Below, one piece after another: positions 35,440 through 43,595 of a stretch of DNA of 64,000 nt. The stretch's first letter is position 1, and every line of letters begins with the position of its first letter. This DNA is from G025836975 sp048751585 (GTDB lineage: Bacteria; Pseudomonadota; Gammaproteobacteria; Burkholderiales; Burkholderiaceae_B), in NCBI RefSeq assembly GCF_048751585.1, contig NZ_JAZHOB010000003.1, forward strand, positions 186,001 through 250,000, read 5' to 3'. Position numbers and translations under genes: made by a program. The notes beneath the pieces were generated by a model. It searched no databases and was not told the DNA's origin. It saw only the letters and a program-made list of their open reading frames with translations.

Positions 35440-36312
35440 ATGCAGGCTTCTCTTCCTATCGACCGCCTCTCGGGCATTCTCGAACGGTTCCGGGTGCAGG
35501 CCCAGTTGCATCATTCCGGCGCACTGTGCGGGCTCAACCACTTCGATGCCTGCGATGGACATGGTTATCTGCACCTGCTGCGTCGCGGCCAGTTGATGGT
35601 GAGCCATCCAGGCGCGCGCGATGTGCCCAGGTCGATGCGCTTCGACGAGCCGACCTTGCTGCTGTATCCGCGCCCCTTGACCCATCGCTTCCACAATCCT
35701 CCCGTGGAGGGTTCTGATTTCACCTGCGCGCGGCTGAACTTCGACGGTGGATCGTGCAACCCTCTTGCACGGGCGCTGCCCCCTTTGATTGCGTTGCCGC
35801 TGGCGCGGGTGTCGGGCCTGGACTTGGCGCTTGAATTGCTGTTCGCTGAAACCGATCGAGTGCGCTGCGGCCAGCGCTTGCTGGTCGATCGAATCTTCGA
35901 AGTGGTTGTGATCCAGCTGATGCGCTGGCTGCTTGACCATCCCCTGGAAGCGGGTGTGCGCCCCGGCTTCATCACCGGACTGTCGGACCCGCGTCTGGCG
36001 CGCGCTTTGGTCGCCATTCACGACGCTCCCGGCGAATCCTGGTCGGTGGAACGCATGGCCGAACGCGCCGGCATGTCGCGCACGGCGTTTGCAAACACTT
36101 TTCGCGAGGTGGTGGGCCAGACCCCGGCGGACTATTTGAATGACTGGCGCATTGCGCTGGCGCAGAACAGACTGCGCGAAGGTCAACCTATCAAGATCCT
36201 GACGGAAGAACTGGGATATGCGAACCCTTCGGCGCTATCGCGCGCATTCTCGGCCAAGGTGGGGATGTCCCCTCGCGATTGGCTGGGCTTGCAGCGCATT
36301 TCTGCGCGCTGA
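35440..36312 (+). CDS. AraC family transcriptional regulator (cupin-type sensor domain)
   Basis: 290-residue regulator. Residues about 10-190 form an AraC cupin-type sensing domain (LHHSGALCGLNHFDACDGHG, RRGQLMVSHPGAR). The two helix-turn-helix motifs follow: WSVERMAERAGMSRTAFANT and IKILTEELGYANPSALSRAF. It is divergent from the AhpD-like gene with a 127-base gap that contains A+T-rich sequence and the short inverted pair TATGA (35395-35399) / TCATA (35415-35419). Likely activates the neighbour in response to an electrophile or oxidant. Confidence 0.9.
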   Translation: MQASLPIDRLSGILERFRVQAQLHHSGALCGLNHFDACDGHGYLHLLRRGQLMVSHPGARDVPRSMRFDEPTLLLYPRPLTHRFHNPPVEGSDFTCARLNFDGGSCNPLARALPPLIALPLARVSGLDLALELLFAETDRVRCGQRLLVDRIFEVVVIQLMRWLLDHPLEAGVRPGFITGLSDPRLARALVAIHDAPGESWSVERMAERAGMSRTAFANTFREVVGQTPADYLNDWRIALAQNRLREGQPIKILTEELGYANPSALSRAFSAKVGMSPRDWLGLQRISAR

Positions 36313-36320
36313 CCTGAAGT

Positions 36321-37178
36321 TCAAGGTGCCCGATGTAGCGTCGATAAGGGAATCTTAGGTATGAAAAATCTATCCTTCAATTCCTGCAAACCGATCCGAT
36401 CCAGCATTTGGGTCAACCTTTCCGCAGGCTTCCTTCGCGGCAGGTTCTTGAACTGCGCAATGATCAGTTCATTCTTCATCGAGTGCTCCCACCCGACCAG
36501 CTCTGTCACGCTGACCTGATACCCATGCGCTTCCAGTTGCAGGCACCGCAGCACATTGGTGATCTGGCTGCCGAACTCCCGCGTATGCAGCGGATGACGC
36601 CAGATCTCGGCCAGTGGATCCGCCAGCGCCTTGCCTTTGTTCTTGCGCAACACTGAAGCCACTTCCGCCTGGCAGCAGGGCACCACCACAATGTATTTGG
36701 CCTGCTTTTCCAAGGCGAAGCGAATGGCATCGTCGGTGGCTGTATTGCAGGCATGCAGGGCGGTGACGATGTCGATTGCGGCGGGCAGTTTTTCCGAAGC
36801 GATGGAATCCGCCACGGAAAGATTCAGGAACGACATGCCGCCAAAGCCCAGCCCTGCGGCCAGTTCCCGGGAAGTCTTGACCAGCTCTTCCCGCGTCTCG
36901 ATTCCATAGATATGCGAGGCATCCTTCAAGTCTTTGAAAAACAGGTCGTACAGGATGAATCCCAGGTACGACTTGCCCGCCCCGTGGTCCACAAGGGTGA
37001 CGGCGCCGCGTTCTTCCTTGACGTCTTTCAGTAGCGGTTCGATGAGCTGAAACAAATGGTAGACCTGCTTCAACTTGCGGCGGCTGTCCTGATTCATCTT
37101 TCCGTCGCGGGTCAGGATATGCAAGGCCTTCAGCAGTTCTATCGACTGGCCGGGGCGGATTTCATGGGTATTGGACAT
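36321..37178 (-). CDS. SAM-dependent methyltransferase (Methyltransf_32-like)
   Basis: 285-residue class I methyltransferase-like protein. The SAM-binding region is VTLVDHGAGKSYLGFILYD (motif I, near residues 60-78), followed by YGIETREELVKTSRELA and IDIVTALHACNTATDDAIRFA, which is characteristic of the Methyltransf_32 group. The cysteine pair in VVPCCQAEV is also family-typical; related eukaryotic proteins modify RNA or other substrates, so a nucleic-acid target is possible. It converges on the AraC gene with an eight-base gap and no terminator. Confidence 0.8.
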   Translation of the reverse strand: MSNTHEIRPGQSIELLKALHILTRDGKMNQDSRRKLKQVYHLFQLIEPLLKDVKEERGAVTLVDHGAGKSYLGFILYDLFFKDLKDASHIYGIETREELVKTSRELAAGLGFGGMSFLNLSVADSIASEKLPAAIDIVTALHACNTATDDAIRFALEKQAKYIVVVPCCQAEVASVLRKNKGKALADPLAEIWRHPLHTREFGSQITNVLRCLQLEAHGYQVSVTELVGWEHSMKNELIIAQFKNLPRRKPAERLTQMLDRIGLQELKDRFFIPKIPLSTLHRAP

Positions 37179-37280
37179 ACGGGGAAGGGACGGCGCCCGC
37201 GTGTGGCGGGGCGCATGAAACGCGGAAAACGTCAGTTTAACGAAAATGCGCCGGGAAGGCGCAAGACCATATGACAGGGT

Positions 37281-38627
37281 TCAAATACCGGTGGGATATG
37301 TTTCCGCCATGTCGCGTCCTTCTCCCGCCGCGACATATTCAAGAGGTTCGACGGCCCGGGTATCGTCGAAATGCACTAGAGCATCAAACTGTTCACAGAG
37401 CCTGGCATGGAAGTAATGGCTTTGGCGTTCGGTTTCAGGGCGGTAGATGACACCTATGGCTCGTTCCAGCCTGGGCTCGCGCAAGGCCTCTTGCAACGGC
37501 TTGTCGTTCCGCAAAAGCAGCAAAAAACGTTCCATATCGGTGCTGTGGAACAGAAACTCAAAACTGTTTTCCAGGCCGGGGCGAACGCGCTTGAGTTGTG
37601 GCGGCGTGTCCCAGTCCGACGCCGCGGTCACCGTGCCCTGATACGTCGTAAATCCGATCAGCACAGCATCCTGGCCGCATCGTTCACGCACGAGCTGACC
37701 CAGGTTCAGTTCGCCGCGATCGCCCATTTCGGTTGCGCGGGCATCGCCCACATGCGAATTATGAGCCCACACCACCGCCTTGGCGTCTTGTTGTTGATTG
37801 TTCAAATGGCGGATGAGCGCTTCAAGCGTTTGCGCCATGTGCCGGTCGCGATTGTTCCAGGACTCGATGCGCCCCTGGAACATGGAGCGGTAGTATTGCT
37901 CCGCATTTTTTACCAGTTCGGCATTGCGCCAGGCAAAAAAGAATTCGTCGCTTTCGACGTTTCCATCGCTATCGGCATAAGCGATTGCCTGCTTTTGCAA
38001 TTCAAGCGTCTGGCTTAGCGCTTCCTTTTCGCATGAGGCGGAAAGATCGAAACTTGCCGCATAGCCGTAGGCTTGAGGATCCTCGCCGAAGTGGTCGAAA
38101 CAGGAATAGCGATAACGCGCCCGCGCCGCCGCTTCGGGGTCGACCTTTTCCAAATAGCGAAGCACCGCTTCCATGGAGGAATACATGCTATACAAGTCGA
38201 GGCCATAGAACCCCGTCTTTCTTTGGTCCGCGCGCCGCTTGTCGTTATATCGGCGCAACCAATCGACAAAGTCCAGCACGTCCGAATTGCGCCACATCCA
38301 GACCGGGAAGCGCTTGAAGTCCTTCAGCGCATCGCGGCTATGGCGATCGACACCCATTGCGCGGATATAGCGATTGACCCGATAGGCATCCGGCCAGTCC
38401 GCCTCGACCGCAACGGCGCTGAAGCCTTTCTCCTGAATCAATCGTTGCGTGATCTGCGCGCGGGCATCATAAAACTCATGCGTGCCGTGCGATGCTTCGC
38501 CGAGCAGCACAAGTTTTGCATCGCCGATAAGTTCGAGCAGTGGATCGTAGTCGCGCGCCATTCTGTCCATTGGATGGGCCGAGTTGCGAATTGTCCGGAG
38601 TAGCGTGCTGTTGGTTTCATCGACCAT
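37281..38627 (-). CDS. Erythromycin esterase family protein
   Basis: 448-residue member of the erythromycin-esterase/succinoglycan-biosynthesis fold. Catalytic-site sequences are LLGEASHGTHEFYDAR near residue 37 (His/Glu) and AVEADWPDAYRVN, with VWAHNSHVGDARATEMG in the C-terminal half. Hydrolysis of macrolides is unproven for this branch; it resembles the large group coupled to phosphoribosyltransferases. The ATG at 38627 has AGGA eight bases upstream, whereas the ATG at 38675, directly after the neighbour's TAA, has none. Forms an operon with the phosphoribosyltransferase. Confidence 0.87.
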   Translation of the reverse strand: MVDETNSTLLRTIRNSAHPMDRMARDYDPLLELIGDAKLVLLGEASHGTHEFYDARAQITQRLIQEKGFSAVAVEADWPDAYRVNRYIRAMGVDRHSRDALKDFKRFPVWMWRNSDVLDFVDWLRRYNDKRRADQRKTGFYGLDLYSMYSSMEAVLRYLEKVDPEAAARARYRYSCFDHFGEDPQAYGYAASFDLSASCEKEALSQTLELQKQAIAYADSDGNVESDEFFFAWRNAELVKNAEQYYRSMFQGRIESWNNRDRHMAQTLEALIRHLNNQQQDAKAVVWAHNSHVGDARATEMGDRGELNLGQLVRERCGQDAVLIGFTTYQGTVTAASDWDTPPQLKRVRPGLENSFEFLFHSTDMERFLLLLRNDKPLQEALREPRLERAIGVIYRPETERQSHYFHARLCEQFDALVHFDDTRAVEPLEYVAAGEGRDMAETYPTGI

Positions 38628-38675
38628 GATCGATATCCTGTCTTTCGTATTCAGTAACTGATCCAACGATTCCAT

Positions 38676-39359
38676 TTAGCGTGGTGAGGAGGGAGGCCGC
38701 GAGCTGTCCGCTTTTGATTGATCCTGCCGGGCCTGGCTCAGCAAATGCTGGACCTCCTTGTCCGTTGTCTGCGAAAAATTTTCATACCAACGGCCTACAC
38801 CGTAGAACGGCTCAGGCGTCGCAGCGCAGATCAACTCGTCAACGGTCGGCCTGATTTCATCGCAGGTTTGCGGGGCTCCCACGGGAACGGCGATGACCAA
38901 GCGGGAGGGCTGCTGCTTTTTGAGCGAGGCGATAGCCGCTCGCATGGTGGAACCCGTAGCCAATCCGTCGTCTATCAGGATGACGCTGCGGCCCTTTACG
39001 TCCAGCGGCGGCAGCCGGCCCCGATACGCCTGCTCGCGCCGCGCCAGTTCTTCTGTTTCCCTGTCTATCACGGCTTGCAGCGCCTGGGCCGAGATACGCA
39101 GATGGTCTATAAGCATCTTGTCGATAATCACGACCTGCTGGGGCGCGATGGCGCCCATTGCAAGCTCTTCCTGGCCGGGGACTCCCAGCTTACGCACAAT
39201 AAAGACATCAAGCGGCGCATTCAGCGCCCGCGCCACTTCAAAGGCGACCGGGACGCCTCCACGCGGCAGGCCCAGCACCAAGGTGCCGGATCGATCCGCC
39301 CAATGCATCAGGCGCTGCGCCAGAATGCGGCCGGCCTGAATGCGGTCTTCAAACAACAT
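38676..39359 (-). CDS. Phosphoribosyltransferase family protein
   Basis: 227-residue type I phosphoribosyltransferase-like protein. The PRPP-binding motif is SVILIDDGLATGSTMRAAI near residue 125, preceded by a family-typical N-terminal LVLGLPRGGVPVAFEVARAL and FIVRKLGVPGQEELAMGA. The base substrate is unknown. Its stop is immediately followed by an in-frame ATG of the erythromycin-esterase-like frame. In mycobacteria the two domains occur as one polypeptide (Rv2030c), which supports a shared function, probably in stress physiology. Confidence 0.88.
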   Translation of the reverse strand: MLFEDRIQAGRILAQRLMHWADRSGTLVLGLPRGGVPVAFEVARALNAPLDVFIVRKLGVPGQEELAMGAIAPQQVVIIDKMLIDHLRISAQALQAVIDRETEELARREQAYRGRLPPLDVKGRSVILIDDGLATGSTMRAAIASLKKQQPSRLVIAVPVGAPQTCDEIRPTVDELICAATPEPFYGVGRWYENFSQTTDKEVQHLLSQARQDQSKADSSRPPSSPR

Positions 39360-39411
39360 TGCGTCATCACCTTTGCTGCATGCCTAATCGGCCTGCCTCA
39401 TGCACCGTCCC

Positions 39412-39603
39412 TTACCGTAAATACCGGCCAAACCAGCCGATCGCCAAATCGGCAACCGCTTTCAATGCGCCGGGCTCCTCAAGCAAATGCGCGGCGCCAC
39501 CTCCCGTAATGTCGAAACTATCTTGCGCCCGAAAGCCTATAAAGCCTGCCGCGAAGAATCCAGCAAATACCATGCCGTGCCGGCGATTACGGGCGCCGTC
39601 CAA
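39412..39603 (-). pseudogene. C-terminal remnant of a dienelactone-hydrolase-like protein
   Basis: The last 33 codons of this short frame read as the C-terminal end of the dienelactone hydrolase/alpha-beta hydrolase group that often accompanies phosphoribosyltransferases: GGGAAHLLEEPGALKAVADL followed by AIGWFGRYL, with the catalytic-His-type GAAH. The preceding codons do not match and the catalytic Ser region is absent. I read it as a gene that lost its 5' part when the adjacent hydrolase gene came to lie against it. Confidence 0.5.
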
Positions 39604-40462
39604 TCATCCCGTGCTCCTGGAAGAAGCCAAGAAGCGTATTCCAGACGTCCGCCGGCTGTTCCTCGGGCGCGAAGTGTCCGCAATCGTCAATGATCGCGCC
39701 GCGAACGGTTTGGATTCCGCCGCCGCGAAGGTCCGCCAGATACTGCCCGATGTCGCCGGCTTCGTGCTGGCCGCGTATATAGAGCAGCGGGGTATCAATT
39801 GGGGTTGCGCCTTTCGCCTCGGCCTTATTGTCGGCAGCGTCCTTTGCAAAGGCGCGATACCAGTTGAAACCGGCGCCAAGGGCATGGGGCCTGGCGTAGG
39901 CGGCGGCATAAGCCGCGCGTGCCTGCAGTGAAATTCGCTCCGGATGCCGCGCCAGCGCCTCGTAGAAAAAATCGAAGTACGCAAGTTCCTTGCCGCTCAC
40001 AAGAAGTTCCGGAAGCTCGGGAAGGGCGTGGAAGGCAAAGTGCCATATTGCAGGATTACGGAGCACCTCTTCCCATGGCGGAATCCCGGGTATGGCCACA
40101 TCCATGATTGCGGCTGCCTCAAGAGTGTTTGCATGCTGGCACAGATAGGCGTAGGCGACCTGTCCGCCAATATCATGTCCCACGATGGCAAACCTCTTGA
40201 GCTCCAGCGCGGCCACGACGCCATTCAACATATGAGCAATATCGCCCGTTGTGGCGGGCGGATTATTCATCACCGACTCGCCGATGCCAGGCAGGTCGAC
40301 GGCGAACGCGTGGACATGCTCGCCGGCCAGCTCCATCACACGCATCCACGCCGACCAGTCTTCCGGCCAGCCATGCAGGAAAAGCACGGAAGCGGGGTGT
40401 CCCAGGCCCGTTTCCACGACATGGACACTGCCTCCATTCACCGGAATTTGCGAGTGTTTCAA
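39587..40462 (-). CDS. Alpha/beta hydrolase (epoxide hydrolase/haloacetate dehalogenase-like)
   Basis: 291-residue hydrolase. The oxyanion motif VLFLHGWPEDWSAWMRVM, the nucleophile elbow IVGHDIGGQVAYAYL (Asp as nucleophile, near residue 100) and the C-terminal IDDCGHFAPEEQP (His) fit the epoxide-hydrolase/dehalogenase branch, where Asp replaces Ser. The signal-free N terminus indicates a cytoplasmic enzyme. It follows the DUF72 gene on the same strand by 20 bases, so they are probably co-transcribed. Substrate unknown. Confidence 0.87.
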   Translation of the reverse strand: MKHSQIPVNGGSVHVVETGLGHPASVLFLHGWPEDWSAWMRVMELAGEHVHAFAVDLPGIGESVMNNPPATTGDIAHMLNGVVAALELKRFAIVGHDIGGQVAYAYLCQHANTLEAAAIMDVAIPGIPPWEEVLRNPAIWHFAFHALPELPELLVSGKELAYFDFFYEALARHPERISLQARAAYAAAYARPHALGAGFNWYRAFAKDAADNKAEAKGATPIDTPLLYIRGQHEAGDIGQYLADLRGGGIQTVRGAIIDDCGHFAPEEQPADVWNTLLGFFQEHGMIGRRP

Positions 40463-40482
40463 AATGCGCTCCTGGTAAATAG

Positions 40483-41292
40483 TTACGGGGATATACGCGT
40501 AATCAGCGACTTGGCTGCGAGGGGATTGGCTACTTTGTGTCCGCCGATCACGTACATATAGACATCGCGCTTGCCGGTGCCGGGCAAATCAGGCGCAAGC
40601 CGGGGCAGGTCTTCGGGCGCTGCGCCTTTGGACCAGGCCTTTGCCCGCCGCGCCCACTGTTCCAGGCTGCGGGCGGGATAGCCTAGCGGTTCACCTTGCC
40701 GTGTGCCCATCAGCCGGACGTAGATGAACGGCGCAGTGGTGTCGGCGATAAACGGGTGTTCCGAATCGGCGCCTATAACCACGGCAATGCCATGCCGCCG
40801 GGCCAGGGCTATGAATTCCGGCGTCTGGAAGCTGACGTGGCGCGCTTCAATCGCGTGCCGCAGGGCCAAGCCGTCGACTTTCCGCGGAAGCAGTTTAAGG
40901 AAGGCCTCGACGTCGGCGGCCTCGAATGCTTTGCCGGGCATGAGTTGCCAATTGATCGGGCCGAGCTTATGCTTTAGCTCCGCCAAGCCGCCTGTCAGGA
41001 AACGCTCGATCTTTTCCCCGGCGCCGGCCAGCTCCTTTCTGTGGGTCACATAGCGCGGCGCCTTTACCGAGAAGACGAGCGTATCGGGTGTCTGTTCATA
41101 CCACTTGGCGAAGCTTTCCGGCTTCTGGGCGCCATAGTACGTGCTGTTGGTTTCTATCGACGTGAGCTGCCGGCTGGCATACTCAAGCTCGCGTTTTCGA
41201 GGATGCCCTTCCGGGTAGAAGGTGCCTTGCCAGGGTTCGTACGTCCAACCGCCGATGCCGACCCGGATGATGCCGTCGCTTTCCTGCTTCAT
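40483..41292 (-). CDS. DUF72 domain-containing protein (YecE-like)
   Basis: 269-residue TIM-barrel protein of the DUF72/YecE family. Typical stretches are IRVGIGGWTYEPWQGTFYP at the N terminus, SIETNSTYYGAQKPESFAKW and FSVKAPRYVTH near residues 45-85, and the C-terminal YVRLMGTRQGEPLGY. The biochemical role of the family is not established; no metal site can be assigned with confidence. First gene of a probable pair with the downstream hydrolase. Confidence 0.88.
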   Translation of the reverse strand: MKQESDGIIRVGIGGWTYEPWQGTFYPEGHPRKRELEYASRQLTSIETNSTYYGAQKPESFAKWYEQTPDTLVFSVKAPRYVTHRKELAGAGEKIERFLTGGLAELKHKLGPINWQLMPGKAFEAADVEAFLKLLPRKVDGLALRHAIEARHVSFQTPEFIALARRHGIAVVIGADSEHPFIADTTAPFIYVRLMGTRQGEPLGYPARSLEQWARRAKAWSKGAAPEDLPRLAPDLPGTGKRDVYMYVIGGHKVANPLAAKSLITRISP

Positions 41293-41453
41293 AGGATTCT
41301 CCTCGCTAAGGAAAAGGCCGCCTCCTGTGGCTATTTATTGGTGTTCCAGGAACGATATGTCCAAATGGTGCTCTATTCAAGACGAGTAACAACTGTAAAG
41401 CAGTTTGGGGACCGCGCTGAGTGGTCGTCAATAACGAAAGGTAATCAAATACG

Positions 41454-42518
41454 ATGGCATTTGTGGTGACCGAAAGCTGTATTGGATGCAAATACACCGA
41501 CTGCGTCAGTGTCTGCCCCATGGACTGTTTTTATGAGGGGCCCAACTTTCTTGTCATCAATCCGGATGAGTGCATAGATTGTTCAATTTGTGTGGCGGAG
41601 TGTCCGGTCGATGCGATTGTCGAGCAAAGTGAAATTGCGCCTGACCAGGCGCATTTTGTGCAGATCAATCGCGATCTCTCGCGCGATCCCCGATGGACGC
41701 GGATTACGAGGGCCAAAAGCCCTCTGCCCGAGCATGCGGCCCGGGCCAAGGAAAAGGATAAATTGCATTTGCTGGAGCTGGGCTCGCTATATCGGGAGGC
41801 CTTTGGCGCGCAAGATGGCATCGAACCGTTCCGGGTCGGCCGTACCCGTGCGATTGCTTTCCCGGATGCGCGCTTCTTTTTCCAAATGCGCGCGCGTGCG
41901 GGCCAGTATGTCCGCCGCCTCGGCTCCCGGAACGGCAATCACGCCATCCGCGTCTCCAACAATGAGATCGCCCGGCATGACGGCCATGCCCGCACAGGAA
42001 ATCGGAACGTTGATCTCGCCGGGCCCATCCTTGCCGGGGCCTCTGGATGTGTGGCCCTTTGCGAATATCGGCATGCCGTCTTCAGCCCATTCGCATACAT
42101 CGCGCACGGCCCCGTCGATGACCAGGCCGGCCAGGCCCCTGGGGGCGCAGGTGGTGCGCATCAGGCCTCCGACCAGTGCCTGGGTCAAGTCCCCGCCGCC
42201 GTCCACCACAAGCACATCGCCGGCCTTCACCATCATCAAGGCCTTGTGTATCATCAGATTATCTCCGGGGCGCACCCTGACCGTCACGGCCGTGCCGCAC
42301 AGTACTGTGTCAAGATGCTGATGATATTGGCGCAGGCCGATGCTGCCCGCATGACGGCTCATTGCATCGCCAATGGCGGCGACAGGCATATTCCTGAAAG
42401 CTTCGATGATATCCGTCGGGGGACCTTCCACGCGGGCGTTGATCCGATAGCCGGCTGGCCACTGCGCTTGCTCTTTGTTCATGTTCATTTTGCACCTTTT
42501 GAGGGATTGGGATCTTGA
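41454..42518 (+). CDS. fdxA: 7Fe ferredoxin (FdxA-type) with run-on reading frame
   Basis: Residues 1-107 are a complete FdxA-type ferredoxin: Cys9, Cys12, Cys17, Cys21 in SCIGCKYTDCVSVCP and Cys40, Cys43, Cys46, Cys50 in ECIDCSICVAECP, ligands for a [3Fe-4S] and a [4Fe-4S] cluster, ending with the usual KDKLHLLEL. A normal gene stops here at about 41780. This frame has no stop and continues 247 codons, antisense to the whole RraA gene, to 42518. The tail has no resemblance to a protein domain. I infer that the native stop was lost when the catabolic cluster came to lie next to it. Confidence 0.8.
   Translation: MAFVVTESCIGCKYTDCVSVCPMDCFYEGPNFLVINPDECIDCSICVAECPVDAIVEQSEIAPDQAHFVQINRDLSRDPRWTRITRAKSPLPEHAARAKEKDKLHLLELGSLYREAFGAQDGIEPFRVGRTRAIAFPDARFFFQMRARAGQYVRRLGSRNGNHAIRVSNNEIARHDGHARTGNRNVDLAGPILAGASGCVALCEYRHAVFSPFAYIAHGPVDDQAGQAPGGAGGAHQASDQCLGQVPAAVHHKHIAGLHHHQGLVYHQIISGAHPDRHGRAAQYCVKMLMILAQADAARMTAHCIANGGDRHIPESFDDIRRGTFHAGVDPIAGWPLRLLFVHVHFAPFEGLGS
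41787..42488 (-). CDS. RraA family protein (HMG aldolase/oxaloacetate decarboxylase-like)
   Basis: 233-residue member of the RraA/dimethylmenaquinone-methyltransferase-like fold. The family motif GGLMRTTCAPRGLAGLVIDG followed by AVRDV is at residues 108-132 and the metal/substrate region VMPGDLIVGDADGVIAVP near 180. Non-RraA members act as 4-hydroxy-4-methyl-2-oxoglutarate aldolases or 2-oxoacid decarboxylases, which suits this catabolic setting better than RNase E inhibition. Its start overlaps the LysR stop (ATGA). Last gene of the hyuA-hyuB-Bug-LysR-RraA run. Confidence 0.85.
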   Translation of the reverse strand: MNMNKEQAQWPAGYRINARVEGPPTDIIEAFRNMPVAAIGDAMSRHAGSIGLRQYHQHLDTVLCGTAVTVRVRPGDNLMIHKALMMVKAGDVLVVDGGGDLTQALVGGLMRTTCAPRGLAGLVIDGAVRDVCEWAEDGMPIFAKGHTSRGPGKDGPGEINVPISCAGMAVMPGDLIVGDADGVIAVPGAEAADILARTRAHLEKEARIRESNRTGTADPERFDAILRAKGLPI

Positions 42519-43456
42519 TCGCGGGGCATACGCAAAGACACGCCGCCCGGAAGCGCCTTTCCGCGTATCGTTAGCTCCAGCAACTCAAGAAACTTTTGCG
42601 ATATGGGGGAAAGCGAGCGAAGACGGCGCGTAATCAGGTAGATTTCTCGTTCCAGGGCGGGGCCGGTCAATAAGCGGAAAGAGAACCCGGAAAAAGCCTG
42701 GGTCGTGGCTGACAAGGCGGGGAGTATCGCGTAGCGGTCGCCGGATTTCAGCAGCGGATACAAGGATGATGTGCTCGATACAATGTCGTGCGACCTATCG
42801 AACAAGTCCCGTCTAGGGGACTTGGCTTCCAAAAACGAGCCGATTCCGGTGTCGGACGTGAAGCGGATATAGCTCTCTGGATCGAGTTCCGCCCAATCCA
42901 AAGGCGCGTCGTGCCTGGAGTAGGGGTGTGGGCTGGCGCACACGACGCCATAGGCGTCCGCGAAAAGGGGAGAATACGAAAGTTCGTCCAGGCCTTTGTG
43001 CGGGCTGGTGACGGCGAAATCGATTTCGCCTTCCAGCAGCTTGCTTTCAACCAGTTCCGCGCCGGCGTCCCGCAGCGAGATACCAATGTTCGGATACGCC
43101 AGCTTGAAATCGGTAACGGCGTCGGCAAGAAAATGTTCGATCACGGATATGGACGCCGCAATTCTTATTTGCCCCTGGCGCCCTTGCGCGAAAGCTTGCA
43201 GGTCGCCTATGGCATTGTCGAAACGGCTGAGAATGTAATCGGCCTCGATCTTGAAGCGCTGCGCTTCATGCGTCATGACTACGCGCCGCGTGTTCCGATC
43301 GAACAGCTTCAAGCCGACCACGTCCTCAAATTGCTGAATGGTGGTTGTCAACGATGATTGCGTCAGGAAAAGCCGGGATGCGGCCACCGTGAAGGATTCC
43401 GCTTCGGCTACGGCGACAAAGCACCGCAGGTGGCGTAGAGATATCCGTCTGTTCAT
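42485..43456 (-). CDS. LysR family transcriptional regulator
   Basis: 323-residue LysR-type regulator. The N-terminal winged helix is LRHLRCFVAVAEAESFTVAA and SRLFLTQSSLTTTIQQFEDV, followed by the usual linker helix and an effector-binding domain from about residue 95. The ATG at 43456 (MNRRISLR) has AAGGAA upstream. It overlaps the RraA start by four bases and follows the Bug gene on the same strand, so it is embedded in the catabolic operon rather than divergent from it. Confidence 0.9.
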   Translation of the reverse strand: MNRRISLRHLRCFVAVAEAESFTVAASRLFLTQSSLTTTIQQFEDVVGLKLFDRNTRRVVMTHEAQRFKIEADYILSRFDNAIGDLQAFAQGRQGQIRIAASISVIEHFLADAVTDFKLAYPNIGISLRDAGAELVESKLLEGEIDFAVTSPHKGLDELSYSPLFADAYGVVCASPHPYSRHDAPLDWAELDPESYIRFTSDTGIGSFLEAKSPRRDLFDRSHDIVSSTSSLYPLLKSGDRYAILPALSATTQAFSGFSFRLLTGPALEREIYLITRRLRSLSPISQKFLELLELTIRGKALPGGVSLRMPRDQDPNPSKGAK

Positions 43457-43595
43457 GATTTTTTCCTTGAGTCCGATTGGCCCGGTCGCGGGTGGATATC
43501 GCGGGTCGCGCCGAGCCCTGGAACAAGGAGGCATGTTCCAGGGCTGCCGGGGCGCCCCTGGATGGCGGAGCTTAAGGAAGAACGTCGATAGCCGC

